Virus record (IMG/VR): IMGVR_UViG_3300023112_000017
Coordinates: 1-56,663 of that record
Source of the DNA: a virus
DNA: 56,663 nucleotides
Direction: 5' to 3' (one strand)
Shown: positions 26,296 through 34,443 of the stretch, one piece after another
Position numbering within the stretch: the stretch's first letter is position 1
How the letters are laid out: each line of letters starts with the position of its first letter
Translations under genes and position numbers: made by a program
Notes under the pieces: generated by a model
Told to the model about the DNA's origin: nothing
The model's input: only the letters and a program-made list of their open reading frames with translations
The model's database searches: none

Positions 26296-27099
26296 ATGGA
26301 TAAAGAAGCACAGATAGTAGAAGCCCTACAAGGCGCAGGCTCTAGTATTATGGACTCCCTAAAGAATGCCCCTGACAAGGTATCCGAATTCTGGGGCGGC
26401 TTATCAGATGCTCAAAAATCTACCGTACTAAATTCTTTAGCTGGAGCTGCCGCAGGTGGACTTGGTTCTGGCTTATTAGGTGGTGGGCTAGGAGACTCAG
26501 CAGTCGCAGCACTACTAGGTGGTGGCGGAGCTGCTGGACTTACAATGGGATACAATTCACTATTCGGTGATTCTAGACTTCCATCTGAAGTTGCAAATAG
26601 TCCTGGACTCATTGACAGATCCCTAAGCACAGTAGGCAACCCTGTACTAGGTAATCCTGGTACTTCTATCGGAGGTGCTCTTGGTGCCTGGATAGCAGGT
26701 AAGCATGGCGGACTACCTTTCTCTGATAAAGGAACTGTAGAAGGATTCGAGCAATGGGCTAATGAAGCCAAAAATCGTAAAGTCCCTACAAAAGCAAACC
26801 TCGGACTAGGTAAAGACATTGATGCTAAAAAACTTTTAGGTAAAATTAGAGATGCTGCAGGAACAGGCAGTGCTTTAGATCCTGAAGCAAGAGGTTTTAA
26901 AAACCTTGCCAAAAGAATTCTTTCCGGAGACTTCGGTGCGGTACTAGATCCTCAGTTAGGTACTAGAGGTATACTAGAGCAAGCCACACAAGGTACAGGA
27001 GCTTCTAGGTTCATGCCTAACAGAGCTGCTTGGATGGCGTTACCAGCAGGCTTAGCTGCCGGTGCTATGGCAGATAAATATGTACAGGGAGAGTTATAA
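26296..27099 (+). CDS. Gly/Ala-rich membrane-active head protein, 267 aa
   Basis: The start MDKEAQIVEAL carries the K-x-A element at residues 3-5. A long hydrophobic Gly/Ala/Leu segment (~residues 48-90; AGAAAGGLGSGLLGGGLGDS) could form two glycine-zipper helices. A further hydrophobic stretch lies near the C terminus (LPAGLAAGAMADKY). The rest is basic and helical. The gene abuts the beta-domain protein and overlaps the prohead protease by one base. I infer an internal head or ejection protein from composition and context. Confidence 0.73.
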   Translation: MDKEAQIVEALQGAGSSIMDSLKNAPDKVSEFWGGLSDAQKSTVLNSLAGAAAGGLGSGLLGGGLGDSAVAALLGGGGAAGLTMGYNSLFGDSRLPSEVANSPGLIDRSLSTVGNPVLGNPGTSIGGALGAWIAGKHGGLPFSDKGTVEGFEQWANEAKNRKVPTKANLGLGKDIDAKKLLGKIRDAAGTGSALDPEARGFKNLAKRILSGDFGAVLDPQLGTRGILEQATQGTGASRFMPNRAAWMALPAGLAAGAMADKYVQGEL

Positions 27100-28544
27100 T
27101 GAGCGGGATGACCAAACTGATCTATAACGACAGTATGATAGACAGTAACTCTGAGTTCAGTATCCGTATCGTAGAAGATACCTCTACCCTAACAAAACAA
27201 GCTTCTGTCTTTTCTAAAGTAGCAAAAGACATCCAGCCAGATAAAGATCATGTAGGCATACACGTCATAGCACTTGGTGAGTCCGAGCGTTATGGTTTCA
27301 ATAGAAATGGTGATGCCTTCACTAAGAAAGCCTGTATCGAATCTCACCCTACCTTTGTTAAGCATGGTCATGTATATGAGCATCACCAGAACAAAGACCC
27401 CGAGAAGAAGCTAGGGGACATCGTTAAGTCTGCCTACAATGAAGATATGGGTCGTATAGAACTATTCATACATGCACATAAAGACAAGGCCGAGACGCAC
27501 CTGAACAAGCTGGCATCTAGTGGTGAAGTACCAGTGTCTATGGCATGTAGAGTAAAGGAAGACCGCTGCTCCGTATGTGACCAGCTAAGATCTTCTAGCA
27601 AAGACCCTCGCCAGTGTTCTCATATAGCTATGAGTCTAGGTAAGACTGCAGAAGACGGTCAGGTCATTGGTACATATAATGACCACCCTAAATTTTTTGA
27701 TATTAGTTTCGTCTATCGTCCAGCAGACAGAATTGCTTGGAACCTTAATAAGACAGCCAGCGCCGCAGGTGTTGATAGTGTTAAACTAGCAGAGGACGCA
27801 GGTTTGTGGACTCCGCCAGAACTTATTATGGAAGACGGCGCACCTTTTGATAAGCTTGATATCTTGAAGAAGATGGCAAGCTTTGAAGATAAGTACCGCA
27901 GCATTGCACAGAGAGGACCTCAAGACCCTTGGGAAACTCAAATGTGGGAGCTACGTAAAGCCGCTTATGCAACATCAGTACCTGATGCTTATATAAGTGA
28001 CCTGCGTAGGTACGAGCCCGAAGATGTACTTTCCAATTTGGCGAGGAACAAGGTTATACTTGATCCGGAATCTTATTGCAAGTACGCTATGGGTATAGAC
28101 CTAGGCCAATTGCGTCCGCATTTGGGTGAGGTTAAGAAGGCCTGTGATGGACTCTTTACTAGATTGTTAAAAGAAGGTAAGGCGTATGAGGTTTGTAGTG
28201 ACAGTTACTATGACTTTATAACACCATCGAAGTATGTAATACCGCAAGCAAGTACACTGGACGCTAAGGTGGCAATGGTTAAAAGTGCGTCGTCTTTCTC
28301 AGATGACTACGTATTTAAACGTGCTGTTGATGCAACCGCTTCAGGTTTGAATCCACAACTTAGTTGTAAAAGTGTACCATCAAGTACTATTTCTCAGGTT
28401 GCAAAAGTTGTGTCGGAGAAGTATGCTAGTTATAAACTGGCGAGTATTAACGCGATGCGGTATTTCCACCCATCTGAAAGTGTGGACCGCCAATTAGCCA
28501 TATTGGCTGTTCAAAGCATGTTTAAGCAAGAATCAGGAGACTAG
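27099..28544 (+). CDS. Prohead protease (HK97-type serine protease)
   Basis: The N-terminal ~200 residues fit the herpes/HK97-type prohead protease fold. There is a conserved His in GHVYEHHQNKD (H95 or H96), a strand-rich core (LGDIVKSAYNEDMGRIELFI), and the nucleophile Ser147 in PVSMACRV, the usual V-S-x-x position. Unusually, a C/H cluster follows the Ser immediately (C157-x2-C160, C173-x-H175; RCSVCDQL...QCSH) and may bind zinc. The C-terminal ~280 residues are helical and not part of the usual short enzyme. LTKQAS at 31-36 could be a self-processing site. These proteases degrade the scaffold and trim capsid proteins inside the prohead. It lies directly upstream of the probable scaffold and two genes before the decoration/capsid pair, the classic order. 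Confidence 0.85.
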   Translation: MSGMTKLIYNDSMIDSNSEFSIRIVEDTSTLTKQASVFSKVAKDIQPDKDHVGIHVIALGESERYGFNRNGDAFTKKACIESHPTFVKHGHVYEHHQNKDPEKKLGDIVKSAYNEDMGRIELFIHAHKDKAETHLNKLASSGEVPVSMACRVKEDRCSVCDQLRSSSKDPRQCSHIAMSLGKTAEDGQVIGTYNDHPKFFDISFVYRPADRIAWNLNKTASAAGVDSVKLAEDAGLWTPPELIMEDGAPFDKLDILKKMASFEDKYRSIAQRGPQDPWETQMWELRKAAYATSVPDAYISDLRRYEPEDVLSNLARNKVILDPESYCKYAMGIDLGQLRPHLGEVKKACDGLFTRLLKEGKAYEVCSDSYYDFITPSKYVIPQASTLDAKVAMVKSASSFSDDYVFKRAVDATASGLNPQLSCKSVPSSTISQVAKVVSEKYASYKLASINAMRYFHPSESVDRQLAILAVQSMFKQESGD

Positions 28545-28549
28545 GATAA

Positions 28550-29857
28550 ATGTCCACTTCAAAAACAATGAATGAAATACTCGCAGACACTAAGCAATTT
28601 CTTAGCATCAAAGAAGCGAGTTTTGGTAAACAGGCCAAGGAAGAAGCTTTGGATAACCCCAACAGCATCCCTGGATCTGCCCATGATAAGCCTGTAGACG
28701 ATGGTGCATCTGCGCCAGACAAAGAAGTCCAACAGGAATTACCCCCGAACACTGCAAATAGCAACGCTGGTGCTACTGAAGCTGAAAAGCTTGAGTCAGG
28801 CCATGCTACAGATGCTACACAAGCTGTTCAGGATGTAGCCAAGAAACCTATGGTCAGTAGCGACTCAAACGCTAAAGAAGCTTCAGCTGGTGTTAATGCA
28901 CATGCTCAAGACCTTATTGACCTTATCGGTAACTTCAACAGCGAGAAGACTGCTGCGAGATCAGCCGTTGACGTTTTGACAGACGAGAAGTGTTCCAAGT
29001 GTGATAAGGAAGACTGCGACTGTGAAAAAGAAGACGATTCTGATGACTCCAAGGAAGCTTCGCAGGAAGAGTCCAAGGAAGCTACTGTTGGTGGTGAAAT
29101 CGAACTTAGCAGAGATGTACTCGCTAAGATCGCTTGTACAATCCTTTCTACTGAAGAAGGTGTAAATTTCACAGAAACAATTTTACAAAAAGAAGCTGGA
29201 GCTCAGGCTGCTAGAGACACTATGGAGTTTCTAAACAAGCAAGCTGAAGACTCTGAAAAACAAGCTGCATATGATGCCGGACAGGAACATGCTGACCAGT
29301 TGATTAATGAAGCTGTTAAACAAGCTGAAGATGCTAGATTTGAGCAAGCTTATGAAGCAGGTCGTAATGACGCGATTAAGTTGGCACAAGCTACTTCTCC
29401 AGACGGCTCTATCGATTATAAAGCTCTCGGCGCTACTGTTGCTGCCGAAGCTGTTAAAAGAGCACAAGCTGAATTGATGGGTATGGACCCAGCAGCTATG
29501 GACTCTGGTATCGGCGCTGACGAAGCTTTAGCTGGCATGGCTGGCGAAGGTGAAGAAGCAGGTGACGATATCGCTCCTGAGGAACTTGAAGCGGCATTAG
29601 CCATGATGGTTCAGAGTGGAGAACTCTCGGAAGAAGAAGTTGCAGCTATTATGTCGCAGATCGGAGCCTCTGAAGGCGCTGAAGAAGCGGGTGAAGCTGT
29701 AGGCGCTATCGAGGGAGCTGCTCCAGAAGGTTTAGGCGAACTAGAAGGACTTGAGGGACTTGAAGAAGCTCCTGCAGGTATGGAAGTCGCTGCATCCGCT
29801 AGTGTTGAGAAGAGCTTTCTAAACGCGCTAGCTACGGTTAGAGCCAACAGCAAGTAA
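28550..29857 (+). CDS. Probable scaffolding / prohead core protein
   Basis: This 435-aa, very acidic, Ala/Glu-rich and largely helical protein lies between the prohead protease and the capsid genes, the usual place for a scaffold. It contains about a dozen K-x-A elements (IKEAS, GKQAK, AKEAS, EKTAA, SKEAS, SKEAT, QKEAG, NKQAE, EKQAA, VKQAE, VKRAQ). That pattern is what would be expected if the protease cuts after K-x-A and shreds the scaffold as T4 gp21 does with its core. A short Cys motif (CSKCDKEDCDCEK) occurs around residue 148. The C terminus is Glu/Gly/Ala-rich and then ends in a basic helix (SVEKSFLNALATVRANSK), a typical scaffold C terminus for binding the shell. Confidence 0.68.
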   Translation: MSTSKTMNEILADTKQFLSIKEASFGKQAKEEALDNPNSIPGSAHDKPVDDGASAPDKEVQQELPPNTANSNAGATEAEKLESGHATDATQAVQDVAKKPMVSSDSNAKEASAGVNAHAQDLIDLIGNFNSEKTAARSAVDVLTDEKCSKCDKEDCDCEKEDDSDDSKEASQEESKEATVGGEIELSRDVLAKIACTILSTEEGVNFTETILQKEAGAQAARDTMEFLNKQAEDSEKQAAYDAGQEHADQLINEAVKQAEDARFEQAYEAGRNDAIKLAQATSPDGSIDYKALGATVAAEAVKRAQAELMGMDPAAMDSGIGADEALAGMAGEGEEAGDDIAPEELEAALAMMVQSGELSEEEVAAIMSQIGASEGAEEAGEAVGAIEGAAPEGLGELEGLEGLEEAPAGMEVAASASVEKSFLNALATVRANSK

Positions 29858-29867
29858 GGAGCTTACC

Positions 29868-30269
29868 ATGAGCAATGATAAAAATTTAGAAGAGATCCTC
29901 GAAAAGAGCGCTGCTTATGTCGAAGAGAGTCAGAAAGAGATTAGTAATCTCAACGCTGCACTTTCTAAGCAAGCTAGCGAAAAGCTAACAGAAAAGAAAG
30001 CTTTTGATCTCCAGGCCCAACGCACCGCTGCCATCTTAGCAGATCGCGGCGTTATTGAAGCAACTAAAGTTAACGACTTTGTCGACAAGCTAGCCTCCTC
30101 TCCGGTAGAGGCCTTGAAGACACTTGAAAAGTTAGCTAAACTTTTAGGTACTTCTTCGTTGGGAGGACCCTCTGCGGTAAAGGAGGCTTCGGCCTCTACG
30201 GACACATGTCCATTTGTAGCAGAATTATTTCCAGAGCTGGGTAACTCCCGTTCTGGATTGGTAGATTAA
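29868..30269 (+). CDS. Small prohead core protein, 133 aa
   Basis: This helical, charged protein carries many K-x-A elements (LEKSAAY, LSKQASE, EKKAFD, DKLASS, LEKLAK, VKEASA), just like the probable scaffold upstream. It starts ten bases after the scaffold with an AAGGAG site. The C terminus is short and uncharged, with one Cys. By analogy with the small core proteins of T4-type heads (known to be destroyed by the protease), I infer a minor scaffold component. No family signature is visible. Confidence 0.65.
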   Translation: MSNDKNLEEILEKSAAYVEESQKEISNLNAALSKQASEKLTEKKAFDLQAQRTAAILADRGVIEATKVNDFVDKLASSPVEALKTLEKLAKLLGTSSLGGPSAVKEASASTDTCPFVAELFPELGNSRSGLVD

Positions 30270-30292
30270 CATATTAAATTGAGGTAATTAAC

Positions 30293-30811
30293 ATGGCTAA
30301 AGGTCATTTTAACGTACTAAAAGGGGCTTATCCTTCTTTAGTGCAATTGGATAAAACCCTCAAGGTTAATGACGCTGTCACTAACCTTGTTAGAGGTAAT
30401 TCCCTTCGAGTTGATACATCTGATAACACTTGGCTTAAGACTGCAGATGATGCAGCGTCTAAGGGTGCCGCTGGTACTCCTGGACCAATCATCTATTTTG
30501 CACTCCAAGACCAAGATCAAACAGATGTTGAGATGGCAGGCGCATTGACTGCACTTTCTTGCACAATGCCTATGGAAGTTGAAACGGATCAGTATAACGG
30601 AACTCCTGCTTTAGGCGCACTACTTGTTGGTGGACTTGACGGTAAAGTTCAGGCTCATGCTGATGGAGAGACTGCGTGTGGCGTAGTTACTAAAGCTGAG
30701 TACCGTCGTTTTATCAACGATAAGACGGTCAGCGGAACTAGCACTAAAGGTGGATTCGGTATGGTATTAGGTTTTGCCACTATCTACTCACCTGACATCG
30801 ACGGAGTATAA
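30293..30811 (+). CDS. Probable capsid decoration/stabilising protein
   Basis: This 172-aa, compact, beta-rich protein (ALTALSCTMPMEVETDQY; GGFGMVLGFATIYSPD) sits directly upstream of the major capsid gene and has its own GAGG ribosome-binding site. Small beta proteins in this position are typically decoration or head-stabilising proteins (compare lambda gpD). It has no tag. The assignment rests on position, size and composition, not a named domain. Confidence 0.6.
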   Translation: MAKGHFNVLKGAYPSLVQLDKTLKVNDAVTNLVRGNSLRVDTSDNTWLKTADDAASKGAAGTPGPIIYFALQDQDQTDVEMAGALTALSCTMPMEVETDQYNGTPALGALLVGGLDGKVQAHADGETACGVVTKAEYRRFINDKTVSGTSTKGGFGMVLGFATIYSPDIDGV

Positions 30812-30813
30812 TC

Positions 30814-31869
30814 ATGAGCGATAACATTCCAGTTTCAGTAATGAACAACAAAATTATGGAAGCGTTTAACGAAGGTAGCGATACCTCAATCAAGAAGGCA
30901 CAAAGTGCCGCGACTGGTTTTACACGCATTCAGGTCCGTGAAGATTCTTTTACTTATAAGATCCTTCCTCCGGAAAAAGCTACAGATGACATTCTTAATG
31001 TCTCTCTTGATAATGACATGCCTTCAGTTATTTGGGAAATCGAGCCAGATTCTCCAGGAGCTAAATGGGTACCACTTCAGTCTATTCCTGAAGGTGAGTA
31101 TATCCAGGGTCGTCGTTACTTGATTCCTATGGCACGTATCGTTACTCCTAAGTTTACTAAGGACATCGACGAATTGCGTACCTACAGAATGGACCTTCGT
31201 AAAGTCCTTACTGACAACGCTATCAAAGACGGTCTCGCTGAGATTGACGGTAAGTGGATCGAAACCTGTGACGGTATCGTAATCGACCTTATGTGGTTGA
31301 ACACTGCTACTGGCGCAACGACTGCTACAGTCTATGACCCAGATGCTGACACTTATACTGTTGCTAACCCTTACGCTGGTGACGGTGTTGCGGTTCAGAC
31401 TCTTACAGGTAAAGTTCAGTACCGCAGATTCTCTGCTGGTCTTGACAGATCTGATATCGCCGAAGCTAAGAAGATGATGCCTTCTGGTTCACTCTTCCCA
31501 GGTTTCGAAGATAAGTTCCGTCTACGTAACTACCTAATGCTTATGAACGATGTTACTGCTCAGGACTTCCTGAAGTATCGTCGTGAAGACGCCGGTGGTG
31601 ATCTATCTCAAGAATTGTTCGAGAACGGACTTACTCTTGAAAAGATCATGGGTATGAAGACCATTTACACTATTAAGGGCGGTATCGTTCCTGATGGTGT
31701 GGTTTATTTCTTCGCAGCTCCAGAGTTCCTTGGTAAGTTTTTCTATCTTACTGATTGGACTATGTACATGAAGAAAGAAGCTTACTTCATTGAATGCTTC
31801 GCTTACTGGCTTGGTGGATTCGCCATCGGTAACGTAGCTGCTGTCTGTCGTGCTGACTTTGTTGACTAA
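30814..31869 (+). CDS. Major capsid protein (HK97-fold type)
   Basis: This 351-aa protein lies at the end of the protease-scaffold-decoration series, directly before a strong terminator, as expected for the major capsid gene. The N-terminal ~30 residues are helical and end in SIKKAQSA, a K-x-A element at 27-29; removal of this delta-like segment by the prohead protease would leave a mature start near Gln30. The rest is a mixed alpha/beta core (LIPMARIVTPKFTKDIDELR; FRLRNYLMLMNDVTAQDFL) ending in a hydrophobic C-terminal region (YWLGGFAIGNVAAVCRADFV), common in capsid P-domains. Assignment rests on context, size and composition. The cleavage site is a prediction. Confidence 0.82.
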   Translation: MSDNIPVSVMNNKIMEAFNEGSDTSIKKAQSAATGFTRIQVREDSFTYKILPPEKATDDILNVSLDNDMPSVIWEIEPDSPGAKWVPLQSIPEGEYIQGRRYLIPMARIVTPKFTKDIDELRTYRMDLRKVLTDNAIKDGLAEIDGKWIETCDGIVIDLMWLNTATGATTATVYDPDADTYTVANPYAGDGVAVQTLTGKVQYRRFSAGLDRSDIAEAKKMMPSGSLFPGFEDKFRLRNYLMLMNDVTAQDFLKYRREDAGGDLSQELFENGLTLEKIMGMKTIYTIKGGIVPDGVVYFFAAPEFLGKFFYLTDWTMYMKKEAYFIECFAYWLGGFAIGNVAAVCRADFVD

Positions 31870-31912
31870 AGAAGTTAACAAGTCCAGCAGCCCTATAGGC
31901 AGCTAGTTCTTA

Positions 31913-31950
31913 GGGGCGTCTGGTGATTGTAACCGACGCCCCTTTTTTTT
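31913..31950 (+). terminator. Strong rho-independent terminator after capsid gene
   Basis: An 8-bp GC-rich stem (GGGGCGTC at 31913-31920 and GACGCCCC at 31935-31942), with possible inner pairing in the loop, is followed by eight T's (31943-31950). It ends the head operon behind the major capsid gene. Confidence 0.95.
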
Positions 31951-31978
31951 ATAACTCCTTACTTATAGGATAAAGCAA

Positions 31979-32857
31979 ATGATCGACGTAGAAAATCAGA
32001 ACTGGATGGAAGGCTTTGTAAAAGAAAGCGCGAACTACGGGCTCAACCCAGACCAGACAAAAGAATTATTGGCGAATGCCACACATTTTCATATGTATAA
32101 AGAAAGCGAAGCATATCGCGACGGTTTCGATAAAGAAGCTCAAAGATTTGGCGGACTAGGTAAAGCTCTTAAGGGTTTATTTGGTAAAGGCAAAGCTAAA
32201 GCTCCTAAAGTTAACTCTCCCAAGCTAGGACCTGTCAAGCCATTAGGCGGCAAGGCACCTAGAGTTCCAGCAACAGGCGCAGGAGCCGCAGCAGCAGGTA
32301 TGGGCGCTATTAAGCCGATAGGTACTACAGCAGCTAAGGCAAAGGCAACAGCCGGAGCAGGTGCCGCAGCAGGCGCAGGTAAGAAGATGAAAGTTAACTC
32401 TGAAAGTCTCAATAAGGCCAAAGACACCGCAGCCGCTTCAAGAGGGGCAGGTAGTAAGAGTACTAATAGCCAGAAGTCCACTACACCTAAAGATACTGCC
32501 GGCGAAACAGCAGCAGCAGGCGCAGAACAGTCTAAAGGATTCTTCAGTGGTACAGGAAGCGGCCTCAAAACTATGGGTACACTAGGACTAGGCGGTGCAG
32601 GCATGTATGGCCTTGGTAAAGCTCAAGAAGGTATTGAGAACCTTAGTAAAGGTGAAGACGAACTTGCTATGCAAAGTATCATGGAAGGCGGTGGTAGCGA
32701 ATCATCCAAGATGCGCCAAATGCAGATGATGCTTAAACAAAAAGCTCAACGTGACTTTAACGCAGCTAGAGACACTTATGGCTTTGGTAAGGACAAAGGC
32801 GGCGGCGGTAGAAACTTCTACGGTATGAAGGACATCTACTCTGGCGCAGGAATGTAA
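31979..32857 (+). CDS. Head protein with duplicated tag, 292 aa
   Basis: Two module copies are visible: NWMEGFVKESANYGLNPDQT at residues 8-27 and EAYRDGFDKEAQRFG at 44-58, the second ending in a K-x-A element. Immediately after it comes a basic, Gly/Leu amphipathic stretch (GGLGKALKGLFGKGKAKAPK). The middle is Ala/Gly/Lys-rich low complexity, reminiscent of DNA-condensing proteins. The end has a Gly-rich hydrophobic segment (TLGLGGAGMYGLGKA) and a polar tail. A ribosome-binding site (TAGGAT) precedes it, just after the terminator. I infer a basic internal head protein that is processed and perhaps ejected with the DNA. Confidence 0.78.
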   Translation: MIDVENQNWMEGFVKESANYGLNPDQTKELLANATHFHMYKESEAYRDGFDKEAQRFGGLGKALKGLFGKGKAKAPKVNSPKLGPVKPLGGKAPRVPATGAGAAAAGMGAIKPIGTTAAKAKATAGAGAAAGAGKKMKVNSESLNKAKDTAAASRGAGSKSTNSQKSTTPKDTAGETAAAGAEQSKGFFSGTGSGLKTMGTLGLGGAGMYGLGKAQEGIENLSKGEDELAMQSIMEGGGSESSKMRQMQMMLKQKAQRDFNAARDTYGFGKDKGGGGRNFYGMKDIYSGAGM

Positions 32858-32866
32858 GGTACTATT

Positions 32867-33202
32867 ATGGATGAACATTGGTTACAAGGATTCATGCACA
32901 GAGCCGAAGAGAGAGGGGTGGCACCCTCTGTCGCACAATCCCTGCTTAAAAAAGCAGGTTTAGGCGGCAGTCTTAAAACCTTAGGTACGTTAGGCCTAGG
33001 CGGAGCAGGTGCGTTAGGCGGACTAGCTCTAAAGGATACTATTGAAGACGTACAAAAGTCAGACAGTCAGGTAGATCTAGAACGGATGTTAGAGCAGACG
33101 CAAAGTATGTCTGAAGGTTCTAGAGACGCATATATAGCTAATTACCTGAAAGACTTAATGAAGCGTAGACACGACAACGCTAAAGACATTTATAATCTAT
33201 AA
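32867..33202 (+). CDS. Tagged head protein, 111 aa
   Basis: A clear module copy occupies residues 5-20 (WLQGFMHRAEERGVAP) and ends in LLKKAG (26-31). The predicted mature start is a Gly/Leu segment (GLGGSLKTLGTLGLGGAGAL) that matches one in the preceding protein (GLKTMGTLGLGGAGMYGL), so the two genes probably arose by duplication. The C-terminal half is charged and helical (VQKSDSQVDLERMLEQ). This is the last gene carrying the tag; all genes downstream belong to the neck and tail. Confidence 0.78.
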   Translation: MDEHWLQGFMHRAEERGVAPSVAQSLLKKAGLGGSLKTLGTLGLGGAGALGGLALKDTIEDVQKSDSQVDLERMLEQTQSMSEGSRDAYIANYLKDLMKRRHDNAKDIYNL

Positions 33203-33214
33203 GGGGTATTAGTA

Positions 33215-33649
33215 ATGGCTGACACACCGCAAGGAAATCCTGGGTTCATATCCGAAATGGATATAAGAATCTGGTTACGTGATACAGATCCGGAAGCGAA
33301 CACGTTGTTACTTGACTTAGAGTTCAGCCCTGAAGAGATCCGTACAGCGCAGACCTTTGCTGTGGACCGATGGAATGAGACACCTCCTTTCGTCGCTCGG
33401 TATAGCGTTGCCACATTCCCATGGCGCTGGAACCTACTAAGAGGCACTGTAGCTAACCTGCTAACAATAGCAGGGCATCGCTACCGTAGGAACCACCTAA
33501 ACTATAACGTACCAGGTGGTGCTATTAACGATCAAGATAAAGCTCCGGCATATGATGCTGCCGCTGCTAAACTATCCGCAGAGTATGGTCAGTTCATTCA
33601 TGATAAGAAGATCGAACTTAACATCGAAGGCGGATGGGGGTGGACTTAA
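33215..33649 (+). CDS. Probable head-tail connector (head completion) protein
   Basis: This 144-aa soluble protein begins with a helical segment that resembles head-tail adaptor proteins (SEMDIRIWLRDTDPEANT), then LEFSPEEIRTAQTFAVDRWN and a helical core. It lies between the head genes and the sheath, where connector and neck genes are found. It has no tag, consistent with addition after the head matures. ATG 33215 is preceded by an AAGGGG site. The assignment is by position, size and helical character; no diagnostic motif. Confidence 0.55.
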   Translation: MADTPQGNPGFISEMDIRIWLRDTDPEANTLLLDLEFSPEEIRTAQTFAVDRWNETPPFVARYSVATFPWRWNLLRGTVANLLTIAGHRYRRNHLNYNVPGGAINDQDKAPAYDAAAAKLSAEYGQFIHDKKIELNIEGGWGWT

Positions 33650-34443
33650 TGCCAGAAGTCACCTGCGATATCTTTCAACAATTTGACATATTTCCGAATT
33701 ACTATGGTGGTTTTACTTTCGGATGGTTACTTAAAAAGCAGGCTGAGGTTCCTCAGCCTTTGGTGTTTAACGTACAGTACTCTCCAACAGGCCTAAGCGA
33801 TTGGGAAGATCACTCCCCCGCTGTAGAGGGTTACACTTGGGCAGAAGAATGCCGTAACCGTAAAAATAAAAATAACAATTTATTCTTCAGGGTTAAAGCA
33901 ACCTTCGGGGAAGACAACGACGTATGCTACTCTGATGTACAGACAGCCTTTGGTGGTCAAGAGTTAAAGGCGTATGCCTACTCTAAAGAAATCATGCGTA
34001 AAGAAGTCCTACAGATGAGAGGGCTTGCTGGCGTTGAGATAAACATTTTCAAGAAGATGCATAAGGGTGAAGAGTGTACAGAATGCTTAGACCCTATCAC
34101 TAAGAAGGTTATGGACCCTACCTGTGAGGTCTGTGGTGGAACTGGATTCCTCGATGGTTGGTACGGGCCTTTCCCTGCATTCGGAACTTTTAGCGTAAGA
34201 ACTATACATAAGAAGCATGCCAAAGATGGCGCTTTCGTAGAAGACGATAGAGGACATAAGATAAGATTAGTTGGCAGTCCTTTATTACTTCGTGACGATA
34301 TGATAGTGGACACGACTAATAACCTACGTTATATTGCTAACATAATCAGTAACTTAACTGAATTAAGAAGGATTGCCGTAATCCAAGAAATAACAGCCAA
34401 TGAGCTGGAGACTTCGGATATAAGATATAGCGTAGGTATATAA
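33649..34443 (+). CDS. Probable neck protein with zinc site, 264 aa
   Basis: I choose ATG 33649, which overlaps the preceding stop (TAATG) and has a GGGGG ribosome-binding site 9 bases upstream; an in-frame ATG at 33634 has no usable spacing. The centre has a DnaJ-like zinc motif, C143-x2-C146 and C159-x2-C162-G-G-T-G. The surrounding region is beta-rich, with an N-terminal region that looks like a small beta domain (VFNVQYSPTGLSDWEDHSP). Position between connector and sheath suggests a neck or head-tail joining protein. The zinc site is clear; the role is inferred. Confidence 0.6.
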   Translation: MPEVTCDIFQQFDIFPNYYGGFTFGWLLKKQAEVPQPLVFNVQYSPTGLSDWEDHSPAVEGYTWAEECRNRKNKNNNLFFRVKATFGEDNDVCYSDVQTAFGGQELKAYAYSKEIMRKEVLQMRGLAGVEINIFKKMHKGEECTECLDPITKKVMDPTCEVCGGTGFLDGWYGPFPAFGTFSVRTIHKKHAKDGAFVEDDRGHKIRLVGSPLLLRDDMIVDTTNNLRYIANIISNLTELRRIAVIQEITANELETSDIRYSVGI

